The notes under the pieces: model-generated | Databases searched by the model: none | Seen by the model: only the letters and a program-made list of their open reading frames with translations | Told to the model about the DNA's origin: nothing | In this document: positions 1 through 11,509 of the stretch, one piece after another | Numbering within the stretch: the stretch's first letter is position 1 | How the letters are laid out: the number at the start of each line of letters is the position of its first letter | Made by a program: the position numbers and the translations under genes | Assembly (NCBI GenBank): GCA_013365325.1 | Contig: JABVXV010000097.1 | Coordinates: 1 to 64,000 of the forward strand | Length of the DNA stretch: 64,000 nt | DNA from: Dipetalonema caudispina | Taxonomy: Eukaryota > Nematoda > Chromadorea > Rhabditida > Onchocercidae | Reading direction: 5' to 3'

Positions 1-317
1 CCTTTACTGATAGGATTGATCTGATTTACCAAATTTTTATTTCATCAAATTCTTTCCATTTCTGTTTTCAGTTCTTTCAAATATTTTATATTTAACTTGT
101 AAGCTGTTCTAAATCATAAAGGATGTTAGAAACTCTGAGTGGAAAAAGGATGATAAGGGGAGGGGTCATAAGCAAATGACCTCATACCTTCTCTCATTTG
201 TGATTTTTTTTTTTATCACTTCAATTGGTTACATAGTCTGAAATGTCTTCCTTTTCGTAATTCAGCTGACAATCGAAGTTTTCATGAAGATTGAACGGGC
301 GGGGCGGAAGGATAAGA

Positions 318-343
318 GTTAGAATGACAAGGGTCATTCTAAC
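318..343. repeat. Perfect 11-bp inverted repeat (stem-loop)
   Basis: The arms GTTAGAATGAC (318-328) and GTCATTCTAAC (333-343) are exact reverse complements around a four-base AAGG loop. The preceding 25 bases include a GC-rich patch, unusual for this window. No adjacent gene end was identified, so its role is unknown. Confidence 0.8.
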
Positions 344-1140
344 CTATGTCCTCCTGATGGGTTACAGAGTGGTCATTCCTTAATTTTTCATTACAATGAT
401 AGGCCCTTTACTTCAATATACTATCATAATCATCTCATTCACTGATAACTATACATAATTGTGTTCGGTGGGACTAAATACCGACATGTTATTCCTGTTG
501 ATTTCCCTTAATTAATTTGTTTTGCATTACCAAGCATTATCTCCTGACAGATGATAGATCTGAATGCGTAAAACTGTTGCGCAATAGGACAACTGCACTA
601 CCAATACCTCTTTCTTCCACAAATCTTTTATTTTATTTTTCCAACTTAATATTCGAATTATCAATCATTTCAACGTTTCAATAACAAAATTACGATTATT
701 TCTCACTCATGACTACAATCATTTTATCACAACATTTTCTCCACCATTTCTTCATCAATAATTTCTCCATCAATTCAACTTCTACAACTATCGTAAAGAT
801 ATTATTATCCTTAGTGATAATATAAATCTTATCATCAAATATTTCACGTCATTATTACAATGGCTTATCATATGACACTATCCTATAAATTAGTCCTTGC
901 AATAATTTTTAATTACCAACATATCAATTAGACATATCTGTTATCTCTATCATTATCATCAATTGAAGTGGATCATATAATTGAGAATTACAAAATTGAA
1001 TTGCTCATTAATTTTTCTATGATAATATTGAATAATTGTTATATCATATACATTTAACTGTTTTTTTTGCATATTTTACTTTACCATATTCTTTCATATC
1101 TCATCTTGAATGATCAGATTGATGTACTGTTTCAATTTAA

Positions 1141-1290
1141 GTCTTCCCTTGAAATTTGCTAAATTTCAATCTGGCAATAAATCGCGAAACAAATACCGTA
1201 GTGTTGAAGTACCGGTGCAAAAGAAGTATCGACTTTTTGGGACATTCCAAGATTCGTAATAATTGCGCAAATTTGAATTTTCTAACTTAC
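1141..1290 (+). other. Possible orphan terminal exon
   Basis: Behind an AG preceded by TTTCAATTTA, one frame stays open from about 1141 to a TAA near 1288. It reads as a basic peptide ending in KKYRLFGTFQDS. The codon composition is less AT-rich than the surroundings. An overlapping frame (to 1362) is also open, so the coding frame is not certain. No upstream exon with a matching phase was found in the window. It may be the 3' end of a gene, a decayed exon or chance. Confidence 0.2.
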
Positions 1291-2301
1291 TGCAGCTTCA
1301 CTGCAGCATATCATTCGTTTTTCATTATCATTTTGTCAAAGGAATTGATGGAGAAGGCTTAATTTAGTGTTAAGAAATGTTAAGTAAGTATCTTTTAAAA
1401 GATAAGTTAACTTTATTTAGAAAGATATTGGTGCTGAAAATCCTAATTGGTTGTCTTAATTTTAAAAATTAATTGATAATTTGATTCCTACAATGAAATT
1501 ATAATTTTACAATTAAATAAATTAACTTTTAAATTGCAAAATTTAAAATAGACTTTTCTTTTTCCAAAAAATGAAAAATAATAAATATGAGAGGAAGTGA
1601 AATGAAAAACAATCCAACATTTGGACAAGTTCACATAGGTCACGAGGAAATTCTTTTATTCACTTTGATGTGCTCTTGTATTCTTTTCTATTACTCATGT
1701 TTACTGAAAAAGATGTTCTATTATTTTCTATCATTTCGCATCCCAAAAAATATTTTCATCTATCTTTCTTAGCATTAAATTTGTTAAAAAAAAAAAAATG
1801 CTTTCCATATTTCTACTTAGCTAATTTACTAGACTAATAAGTTATTAATTATTTTCATTTTAACTTGAAAAAATTAACATAAAAGTTAACTTTACTCTTT
1901 CATTTAATTGCAAAATATGAATGAAACTAAAGAAATTCTGCACTTAGAGATGAACTGAATAATTTTCCCTGATCTTTAGATGCTGTTAATAGATGATTTG
2001 TTTAAGAGTTTATTGATCTCAATTTTATACAAATCTACAATTGATTTCTTTTAATATCAATTATTGATTGTGTATTAAATGGAATTTATTGAAAGAAGGA
2101 TTATCGTTTGATTTCTCTTCAACCATTATCATATTCATCGAACTGATCTCATGTGATTGATAATCATTTATCCTTTATTTTATAGTATCCTTTAGCAACA
2201 TATCACAATGTTATCATTCAAAGAGATATCCACAATTCACTTCAGGCATACTAGCATATACTTCAGGCCTTTCAACTCTTCGTAATTTTTCACTAACATC
2301 A

Positions 2302-3000
2302 ATGCTATCCATCCTCCATATCATTTCTTACCTGTAAGTGTTATTTTTTTTTAACCTAATTAATCTAAGCCATTTTGAAGTTCTTTAATTATTCATTTCC
2401 ATTCTTTTATATCACACAACTGCGGTCGAATAACCCGTTTTTTTGGTTTAATAAGTAAGTAATTTGCATTATCTGTTAAATGAATAATAATATTCTAATT
2501 TACATGCTCATATTCTACTAATTTTACTTAATTTGTTTCCAAGAGATAGGGAGGAAAAGGAAGAAGATTAATATAGCTTATCCTAATTTTTATGTAGTTT
2601 TATTGATAGCTGTTATCATCTTTGACCTTTTATCGGTCCATTTTATTCGATACTCACATGCTTCTTTTTTTAAAACTCTAAATTACTTTTCCTACTTCCG
2701 GAATTCATTCTAATCGCGTTGGCGTATGTTCCGTTATTGTTTTGCACTTGCTTTGCATATTAAATTATTCAATACTTTCATCTTTGCAGTGCGCTGTTTA
2801 TTTTGCTTTCGTTAACGAATAAGACAGTATCCTTAAGATTTCCTGACATTAAATCCGTCCTCATCTCCGTGACTTTAACCGCCTCTTCCGGAAATCTTCA
2901 ATCGCACAGTACGGATCCCGATTCACTGGACCAATTACGGTATGTTGATCGTATGTCTCAATATGAAACCACAATATCTCGAAGTATACGGCTTTGGTAA
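2302..3000 (+). CDS. Putative small secreted peptide (two exons)
   Basis: Not a recognised family. Exon 1 (2302-2333) starts at ATG and ends at a strong GTAAGT donor; exon 2 (2790-3000) follows a TCTTTGCAG acceptor. The phases match (CT|T), giving an 80-residue protein that begins MLSILHIISYLALFILLSLT. That is a typical cleavable signal peptide, seen only after splicing. The mature part (about residues 24-80) has no cysteine, is Ser/Thr/Asp-rich and ends in RSIRLW. A further donor (GTATGT at 2940) could shorten the C-terminus. It could instead be 5' untranslated exons of the zinc-finger gene 300 bases downstream, because splicing 2939 to 3258 is not frame-compatible. No homologue is known to me. 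Confidence 0.35.
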
Positions 3001-3240
3001 AGCCTTAAGATTTCAGTTTTTGGATGATTTTCGCAGTGTACTTTGCAAAAAAGAATAGAATAATTACAGAATTATAGGGGAAAAAAAGAAGTTAATCAAT
3101 TTAAATAAATATAATAAAATTTTGATGAATAAAAAAACTATTCGGAATTAAATAAGCATTCGTTAGCGATGGAATTTATAAGATGTTTTGGGTACTTTTT
3201 TCGATAAATGAATTATTGAAAATCAAATTATAGTCAATTT

Positions 3241-3257
3241 TTTTTTTGTTTTTCTAG
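3241..3257 (+). promoter_or_regulatory. Probable spliced-leader (or 5' UTR) acceptor
   Basis: A poly-T tract ending in TTTTTCTAG lies 40 bases before the zinc-finger start codon and there is no upstream in-frame ATG. In nematodes this arrangement is typical of SL trans-splicing. Cis-splicing from an upstream UTR exon is the alternative. Confidence 0.5.
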
Positions 3258-3297
3258 TCTTTTGTGATATCAATAATACCACCGAGCGCAAAAAGAA

Positions 3298-6200
3298 ATG
3301 TCTCGGAGTGTTGATGATTTGGGCCTTCAACAGCCTTCCATACCAACCGGAGGATCGGATGGTGTTGATGGTTTAATAGATATATACAATAACTCAACCG
3401 TTGAAGTGAAGAATTTATTGGCAAATGAATGTAATATTCTTTTTGAATGTCGGTGAGTCCATTTTTGTCTTTTTTTTAAGAAGTTTTCAGCTGCTCAAAT
3501 TTCATTTGCAAGTTGTATTGCAGAAAACTTCTCATTATTTTTTTAATTTTCGAATTTTTTTGAAAATAATCGTAAAATGAAATGTTGATTTTTAATGATA
3601 ACATTACAGTTCCTGTGGCAATATCTTTCGGAGTAGTTTGAATTATTTGACGCATAAACGTGTGTATTGCCGTACATTACATTCGACTATTGCATCAGCA
3701 TTCAGTGCTGTTGCTCTAGATTTTGCTGAAAAAGCACTTGCAGGTAAACAGTTTCTCAAAAGCTTCGGGTATCATTCAATTCAAAAATCATGAGAAAGGG
3801 TTATTTCAATTGAGGGAGTGAAAAGGTATCCATCGCGGCATTGCAGTTAATGATAGTTATGCCTTACAGTAAAAATGATTTTTTAGCCAACGCTATCTTT
3901 CCGCACTTGTAATTGTTATGGAATGAGGGAACTTTGATAGTTTAAAAGTTATGTGGACTAACAAGTACAGCAGAAATAATATATTTAAGAGCTTCGAAAC
4001 GGCGATCAGGGCAAAAAGGAAGGAGCATCACCACAGCAGCAGAATAGAGGAGAAGCAGGGACATCTTCTGGCACGAAAACTGATTCTCAGCCACCGAAAC
4101 GTGCCAAAGGCATTCTCAAGCGAACAAATCTTATCAACGTTGTCAACAAACGCTCGAAACATTACGCATTGTCACTACCGAACTCGGAAGTTAGTCTATT
4201 TACAGCCATTACTTAAACGGCTAATTAATAATGCTGTAAGACGACAAATTATGAAGAAAAGCAAAAGACGGAGAGAAAGATAAATTAGAAGTCCTTTACA
4301 GTCTTTAGTTTGAATTTCACTCTGTTATGGATTTGTTTGCAGCATAAGTTGGAATTACATACACTGCCTCGTATCTCACGTGATGTAGCAACAACGACAT
4401 TCGTTGAAGGGCAACAGGTAGCACTTTGCAATTTCTTCTTTTTTGTATAACTGTAAGGATTTTAAGAGAAGTAATGAAACAAAATTAGAAAAATTAAACT
4501 AAAGAAGATTCATTTCAAAAATTGAATAAGTTAAACCTTTTTCAGATCATGGAATCAATCCCACATGCGCTGGTAACAATAGATACAATACCACCGGATC
4601 GCGTTCCAGTTCTTATTCCACAGGACAATTCCAGTCGTTATCGAGAAATGAATCTACGTAATCGTAAAGGTGACAGCTCAAAGAACGGTGTGGCCCGGAA
4701 AGTTGGATCCGAAGAAGTATTTTGTTTTATTTTATTTTTAATATTCTTGAGCAATGGGAGTTGAGAGAAAAAGAAGTCAAATAACGCAGCTTGCAAGCAA
4801 ACGAAAACAGAATTCAAAACTTGATGTCAGAATTCAAAACTTGATGTATTTTCCAATTACAGCTTAAAATTTTGGAACGTATGGGTAAATACCAAACAAT
4901 GATGGTCGATTTGAGCTTGCTTACTTGCTCACACAGTGACTGCAAAGAAAAGCAACCGTTTTCATCACTCTTCACGTTTGCATATCATCTTACAGTGAAG
5001 CATAATCGCCGTGATACATCAAACAAACGAATCCCATGTTATCTGTGTGATTTTGAATCTCAGACGTACGTTTATTATTGATTGTAATCATCTTATGCAT
5101 CTAATGCTTATGATAGAATTATGTATGAATTAAAAAAAACTGGTTTCTTTCATTGAATGCTTAGTTCAAGTGATGTTGATATTTCAGCTACACTGCATTA
5201 ATTGAACATTTAAAAAGTGTACACGAACAGTATTATCAGGAGCACGTAACAGCACGTTCGACATCGGAAGAGCTTAAACGAGGCCGGAAGGGAAAGCAAG
5301 CAAAAGTAGATTTTTTTTCCCTTTTAATCTGTAATTTGTTTTGTATTCATAGCAAAATCTTCCAAAGTTTTTATTAATTTCATTTCCAAAAATTTCTTGT
5401 TTAAGAGTATACCAATGCGAGGACGAAGCTTAAGTCCGTTATCAGATGATTTTCTGGAGACGGAAGAGTCGTCTGATGGATCAGAGGAGATTGGATATGA
5501 TTCGGCTCCTGTGCTAGAATTGATGGCAAATATGGAAGCTGAAAATATTGAATTGGTATATTTTGCTGTTGTTATTATATTTGTTGAACTCGGCATACTG
5601 TTTTTCATAATACTTGTACAACTTTCAGGCAGTAAAGGATCGTATGGAATACATCATTGCAGTTGTGTGTGGTGACGTCGAAAAAGCTCCGATATTGGAG
5701 GACAGTAAATATGAGTTAAATACACAAATTCTGCCTGTGAGTTTTATGATATATTCATGTTATGGAATATTTTCATTAGAAGACGGGTAAAAGAGTGGAG
5801 ATCTGAAAGTTGGTATAAAGAATTTTGAATGGAGCGAGATATGAGAGATGAAAGTACTTTTAAATTTAGAATGAATCTTCTTCGAGGCCACAAATGCGAC
5901 CGAAAGGACGTCCGCGTCTTAGTCACGGAAAGGCAGGACAGGTTTGTTTCAACGTTGCAAGCTTTCATAATTTTACTAACTCTCCAGAAATCTGTCCTTT
6001 AGGTATATCATATTTTAAGAAATTCATCTTTCAGCTTGCGAAATTGAGTCCTTCAATTTCAAAAAAGAAAAAGCACGGTCCACCGATATGGCTTCGCGCA
6101 GCGCGTAAACGTATGGAAAATGTAATAGGGGATCAAGTAGCTGGTTCTAGCAAGGTACATGTCTTAAGATGACAATTAATGAGCATTTAAAAATTATAGT

Positions 6201-9115
6201 CGTTAGAAAAATTCAATCCGATTGATTTTTTAAGATTTTGCAAGAGAGTGATGAAGAAGGAAAGCACGAGACTGAACCACCGAAGAAACGTGGTAGAGGG
6301 CGCAAACCGAAACCAAAAGCTGAACATGCATCCAAAAATGATATTGAGAAAGATGAACTGAGTGGAAATAGTGACGAAGTAAGTGCATGGCCAGTGTTGT
6401 GTGGCCAATGTATTTGTTGACCTGCATTTAGGTTATGTGAAATTTTGGATTTTTTCTTTTTCAGGCTGAAGATGGTCGTAAACAACGTCCTTCACGTCAG
6501 CGTCGTAAACCAAATTGGATTGACGAGAATTATGTTACTGGTTTTAAGTTAGCATTCTTGTCACTAGCATTATTTTATTCTGTGCTCATTGGGATAGATG
6601 AGTGGCTGACAAATAAATATTCGTATTTCAAATGGGAGGTTTTCATTCTTCGTAACTTCATACTCATTTATTAAATTTAGAAACAAACGTATCCGTCGCG
6701 ATGATGATGATGCTGATTCGGAATCTGCACAACCAAAGGGACTAAGCCGACCGTCATCAAGGACCGGACAAAGTCGACCGCCATCGAGGACTGAATCAAA
6801 ATGTGCTAAAGGTGCAGATAGTCAAGCATCAACACCTGTTGAACCTTGTAATACTATTCCTGGTATTCAGTCAGAAGCTAGCAGCGAAGAAACGTCGAAC
6901 TCATCAACTCCTGCGCCCCATGAAAGCACATAGTTAGTTTCTATGTGTCTTAATTTGTTTTTCCTTCTCTCTTATGCTTGGTAATATCAAAAAAATTCAT
7001 AAAGAATTATATTTGTTTTTATAGTAATGTTGCAACCACCAGCCATGAATTGGACAACAGTGCAGCGCGATCGCCACTTTCGTTATCCTCAACTGCACCT
7101 TCTTCTACTGGTGCAGAAAATGTCAGGGATCTAATGGTAATGCCTTTGTCATTAGAAAATGTGACCAGTGATGTAATGACGATGCTTTCTGTCATTAACA
7201 TTACTCATCAAGTTGTTACTAACATTTTATTGCTATTTTCAAGTTTCAGACTAAGAAGACTTGTCGTTTACAGTATACTCCACGAGCACGAAGAATGAAA
7301 TATGGAGATGATTTGTTATCCAATGTCGGTTAGTGATTTTTTGGCTGACTTCGTATGTGTATCTGAAATAATGTGTGTCTTGGAATCTAAATATATGAAA
7401 AGTTTTTGTCATTTGTGCTAGAAGTAAACAGGAAGGTGTCGAGGACAATGAAAAAATTCATTAATTTTATTGCAGATGAAGAAGAAATAGCAAGCACCTC
7501 ATCAAAAGATGTTAAGGGACAGGCAACTAACGATAGCGCAAACGTAGCATCAAATGATGGGCGCTCCGCATCGCAGTCTCGTCGTAAGCAAGATCTCTCA
7601 ACAATCCGTGAAAATAATGATGAAGTCATGGTATGATGATTATTTGTTAATCACCAGACAAGTTATTTATAGGAAATTAAAATACTTAGTAACACATCAA
7701 TCGAAAACTTCTATTTAACAATTACCGTTGTTGTTATATATTTGTTTGGCACTTGTGATTAATTTCAGATTCAAATTAGCGTATGGTAAGCTTCAAGAAT
7801 TAACGAATTACCTCCGAATTTTTTTTTTTTTTTTTTTGTGGAATCACATTTTCAGATTGTGCGCTATTCAAACGGTGAAGCATCTCTTCCAAAGGACCTC
7901 TCTGAAATTCCTGTCTACCTTACTGAAACACAACGTGATCTATTTTTCTCATTCATCCGTCCTGCTTCGCCTTCGAGTGATGGTGCATCAAGTGCTCATA
8001 AGTGTATGCAATGTGGCGACATCATTGCGAATATATCGGTCTGTCTCAAAAATTTGGGGAATTACTTAGAATTGTTTCTGTTTCACTTCTCGGAAAGCCA
8101 CTTCTAGAATACTCTCATATAGCGAAGATATGGCATTTAGAATCGATATATCCAAAGATGGTTATAATAAGCATATAATGAGGATTTCATGTTTTCATGC
8201 GATAGTGCGTAGTGTGGTATAATGTTGTATCGTCAGCGTGTGTTACTATACACTGATTTTCCTCGGTATTCATGGCAGTTCTAGTGAAGGCTTCGTTCAT
8301 CTTATTAATCTTGTGGATACGACTGATAGCGCCTGATTTATTTCATTTAAAGGTGAAATTACAGGAGGGACGGCGGCACGCTGTAAGTCATTTGCGCATT
8401 ATGCGTTTACGTTGCTCATTGTGCGGGTGTGGTTCATTTTTCTGTTCCGACATGCGAACTCACTTGCAATATAGGCACTGTGATAAATTGCATCTTGCAC
8501 CAAAAGGTTACGTGCTTCCGGGCAACGTCCTACCGTGTATGACACAGAGACAAGTAAGAACTGACTTATCATATTTAAATTTTCATAGAAACACTTTTTT
8601 GTTCTCGTGTTGCTCTTTGCAACTTAACATCCATCTAATTAATTCGACAATATTTTTTGGAATAAAAAAAATCTGCGGGTTAACAAAAATTAGTATTTAG
8701 TGAGGAAGAAAACCCGTAATCAATGTATTTTTCAGGCCGATGATCTCACGCGAGTTGTGGACGCAATGAAGCCAGGTCGTGTAATGTATACTTCGGGAAA
8801 AGTTGGTTTTTTTTTTTACGCTGACTCACTAATTTCATGTTTACATAGAATTTTTTTCCTTTAAATAATATGTTTGCTGAGGAGAAATCAGTTACTTGTG
8901 CAGGAATTTATTGTTTATTATCAAATTGAAATTTGAGCGGTGATTTTTCCTAGATTATCAGCTCAACTAATCCAAAACCGTATTACCCGGATCCGATAAT
9001 TGAAGAACGTGTTCTGGGCACACTTTTACCTGAAATCGATGCCAGTAATGATCAGGTTCGAAATATTTCAGCAACTACCACAGGAAATATAAAAGCTGCT
9101 GTTGACAAGTCTTAA
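3298..9115 (+). CDS. ZNF800-like zinc-finger protein with AT-hooks
   Basis: Probable nuclear DNA-binding regulator. Exons, all in phase: 3298-3452, 3610-3743, 3990-4189, 4343-4417, 4546-4716, 4863-5065, 5188-5305, 5406-5555, 5629-5736, 5870-5941, 6035-6154, 6235-6378, 6465-6547, 6681-6932, 7025-7136, 7250-7328, 7476-7630, 7856-8038, 8365-8553, 8736-8801, 8954-9115. They give about 976 residues. The fingers seen are C51/C54/H67/C72 (CCHC), C267/C272/H287/H292, C304/C307/H320/H325, C827/C830/H843/H847 and C855/C858/H871/H876. AT-hook-like RPKGRPR (about 448) and RGRGRKPKP (about 521) lie in a basic/acidic low-complexity middle. The N-terminal finger and its surroundings (LFECRSCGNIFRSS) resemble vertebrate ZNF800, hence the call; orthology is inferred. 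The fourth finger only forms after splicing 8038 to 8365, which supports those sites although the donor (GTCTGT) is weak. Confidence 0.7.
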
Positions 9116-9119
9116 TAAA
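9114..9119 (+). terminator. Poly-A signal overlapping the stop codon
   Basis: AATAAA at 9114-9119 shares two bases with the TAA stop (9113-9115) of the zinc-finger gene. If used, the 3' UTR would be only a couple of dozen bases. A more distal signal cannot be excluded. Confidence 0.35.
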
Positions 9120-11509
9120 TATTTGATTAGGTATTATTTTGTGTGATGTCCTCTGAATTGTTTATTTTGAAAATTTCAAAGGAAAAAAGAACTTTTATCG
9201 GTTGTATGGATCGAAAATATGAACATTTTTTCACCTTTATTCGAAGAGTTCGAAGAGACGTGGAAATTATCTATGATTTAATTTTTTTTAATGAGCTGTT
9301 AATAGCTGATTAACTCCTGGACAACAATCCAGTATACATGGGTTCTTTCTAGCAATTTCCACCGTTAAGTATTAGTATAACATACATAAAATTTTTATCC
9401 ATATTTTGTTTGAATTTTCGGCGGTATTCAGTGCAGGGGTCTTTGATCTCTTTGAAGCATAAAGTTACCTGTCATAGTTACTTCTGATATCCGTCTTGGT
9501 GAACTGTTTGACTGATGCAACTTTCTTTTTGAATTATATATATATATATATGTTTTACTCATCTGGGTTCTGTGCCCATAATAAGCAACTGTTGTTAAGT
9601 TTGAAATGAAATGAAATATATCGAGCTTTGAGTAACGAGTTTAGTGTACAACGGTTTTACCTATTGATTTCACTGTAGAAAATGCTAATACGGTATAAAT
9701 GGTCGGATTGTAGGCCTAGTTTCTTTCATTCCTAAATAGCTTTTCTACAATTTTGATTTCCGTTCTTTAGGCTATGCTCATGTTTCATTAGTAGGCACTA
9801 TAATGTCCATCTATGTACTTTTTATATTTCTCTTTTGCTGGATATACTTGATTAATAATTTCTATTCAACATTTTCTTATCATTGCCCAAACAGTTATTT
9901 CTATATCAACGTGTTAATAAAACATTGGCACAAATATTGTTTTCCAGTCCTTCTAATTTTATTTCATAGTAAGGCCTCAAATTTCTGTCATCATGTTATT
10001 TTCATTTAAATAGTTTACATTTTCTATAATTTTTTTGGTGAATCATTTTCATTTAAATCCCTGTAATGGAGTATTATTTTAGCTTAAACAAATTTGTTCC
10101 TTATTCATATATTAATGTTCAATTTAGTCAATTCTTTTTTCCCGTTTGAATGATTTATATTGTTTTTATATTCGTTTTAGTAATTTCTTTACTATTGTTC
10201 AAATATGTTTCGTTGTTTATTCAAATGCTTCTAGCAATACGTTTATTTTACTTTAAATAAATTATGCTGTTCTCATTTTCTTTCAGTAAACACTTTATTT
10301 TCGTTAAAATAAATTGAATTATTTTGTTGTCATACCCTTCAACAAAATTATTTATACCCTTCAATTGAACTTTATTGCATATATTACTTTTTTCATAAAA
10401 CATTACTTATTAATAAACAAAAAGCTGAGGAAATAGATGAAAGGAATGAGGAGAGGAATTGATGAGCTTTATGAAACATCCGATATATTTGTGTATCATA
10501 TATTGTCAGATCAGTTGGGATAAATGCGAAACATATCCTATGAAGAGTCATTTTTGAAATAGATATTTGAGAATTGAAGAGAATTGATTTAAAATCTCAG
10601 TTAAATACATTTAGAATGTTTAATTGTCTTTTCTATTCTTCTCTCTAGTGAATTTCTCATTTTTTCCTATGATAATAAATATACCACTTCTATCAGAGTT
10701 ATTTGGTTTCTTCCCTAATATTGTATGAAAAGATGGTATAAGAGAAGATTTCAATTTTAAACTAAGAAAAATTGACGAAGAAAATGGAATCAATGATGAT
10801 ATTTTAGTTTTATCTTATTTGATAACTGATTCTTAGAATACCTATGTTATCTCTCGAGGAAGAATTTCGATGACATTTTGTTGTATTTCTAATTGACATT
10901 GGCATATAGTTGGTGAACAATTTTAATATTGAACTTCAATCCTTTTGAATTTGTGCAGAAAGATTTTTTTTTTTTTTATCGTTACTTGAAGAAACGAAAT
11001 GAAATGTTTTAACGACCAGAATGGTTATCTTTTCTTTCAAATTGTAAGATATAAGAAGTTTATGAGAAATGCTGGGATAACATTTTACTTTTGTTAATGT
11101 CTTTGCTAATATAGTCAAAGATGTTCATCCTAGTTTTTCCGGGAAGAAGATGCGCCATTGATTAATATTAATTTTTCTAAAATTAGTTTCTGTATTTATA
11201 CCCTGGAATTCAGGAATACTCGCAAGATACCCTATTGATATCTGTGAAAGCTTCATATTATCAATGGTGAAGTTGATGAACAATGGTGAACTATGACATA
11301 TAATTCTAGCAATGAAGTTCAAGAAAAAATTTTTTTCAATAGCTTAAATAGAACTGTTGATCTCTGTATGCTAGCTTGATCAATTAGATTTGAAAGTTAA
11401 TTTTTCCCAGATTTGAGTTAACGAAATCAAATAGTTTCATTTGAAAATCGAAGTAATATAATGGTAAAAGTATTGATTGTAAAAGTGTATCGTAATTTTC
11501 AGGTTTATA
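9120..11509. other. Intergenic region
   Basis: No coding exon was recognised between the zinc-finger gene and cyclin H. The part to about 9750 is less AT-rich and may be 3' UTR. A (TA)n microsatellite lies at about 9535-9551. The rest is low-complexity AT-rich DNA. Confidence 0.6.
11493..11502 (+). promoter_or_regulatory. Probable spliced-leader acceptor for cyclin H
   Basis: GTAATTTTCAG ends at 11502, seven bases before the ATG. No upstream exon is evident. Such a short distance fits a trans-spliced nematode mRNA. Confidence 0.5.

Larger units (their letters stand above)
1..2301. other. Mostly non-coding AT-rich stretch at left edge
   Basis: No gene could be assembled here. Two items stand out: a short perfect inverted repeat at 318-343, and an open stretch at 1140-1290 that could be an isolated last exon. 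Both are listed separately. The remainder is AT-rich with many stops in all frames. The left window edge may cut a gene, but I found no clear exon there. Confidence 0.6.

Noticed and set aside
2214..2312. Minus-strand 32-codon open frame (MDSIDVSEKLRR...) opposite the secreted-peptide exon
   Set aside because: Protein-like composition, but very short, stops in both directions and has no good donor; overlaps the better-supported plus-strand exon pair.
7769..7785. Mini-exon between TTTCAG and GTAAGC in the zinc-finger gene
   Set aside because: Including it creates a TGA at the next junction; direct splicing 7630 to 7856 keeps the frame.
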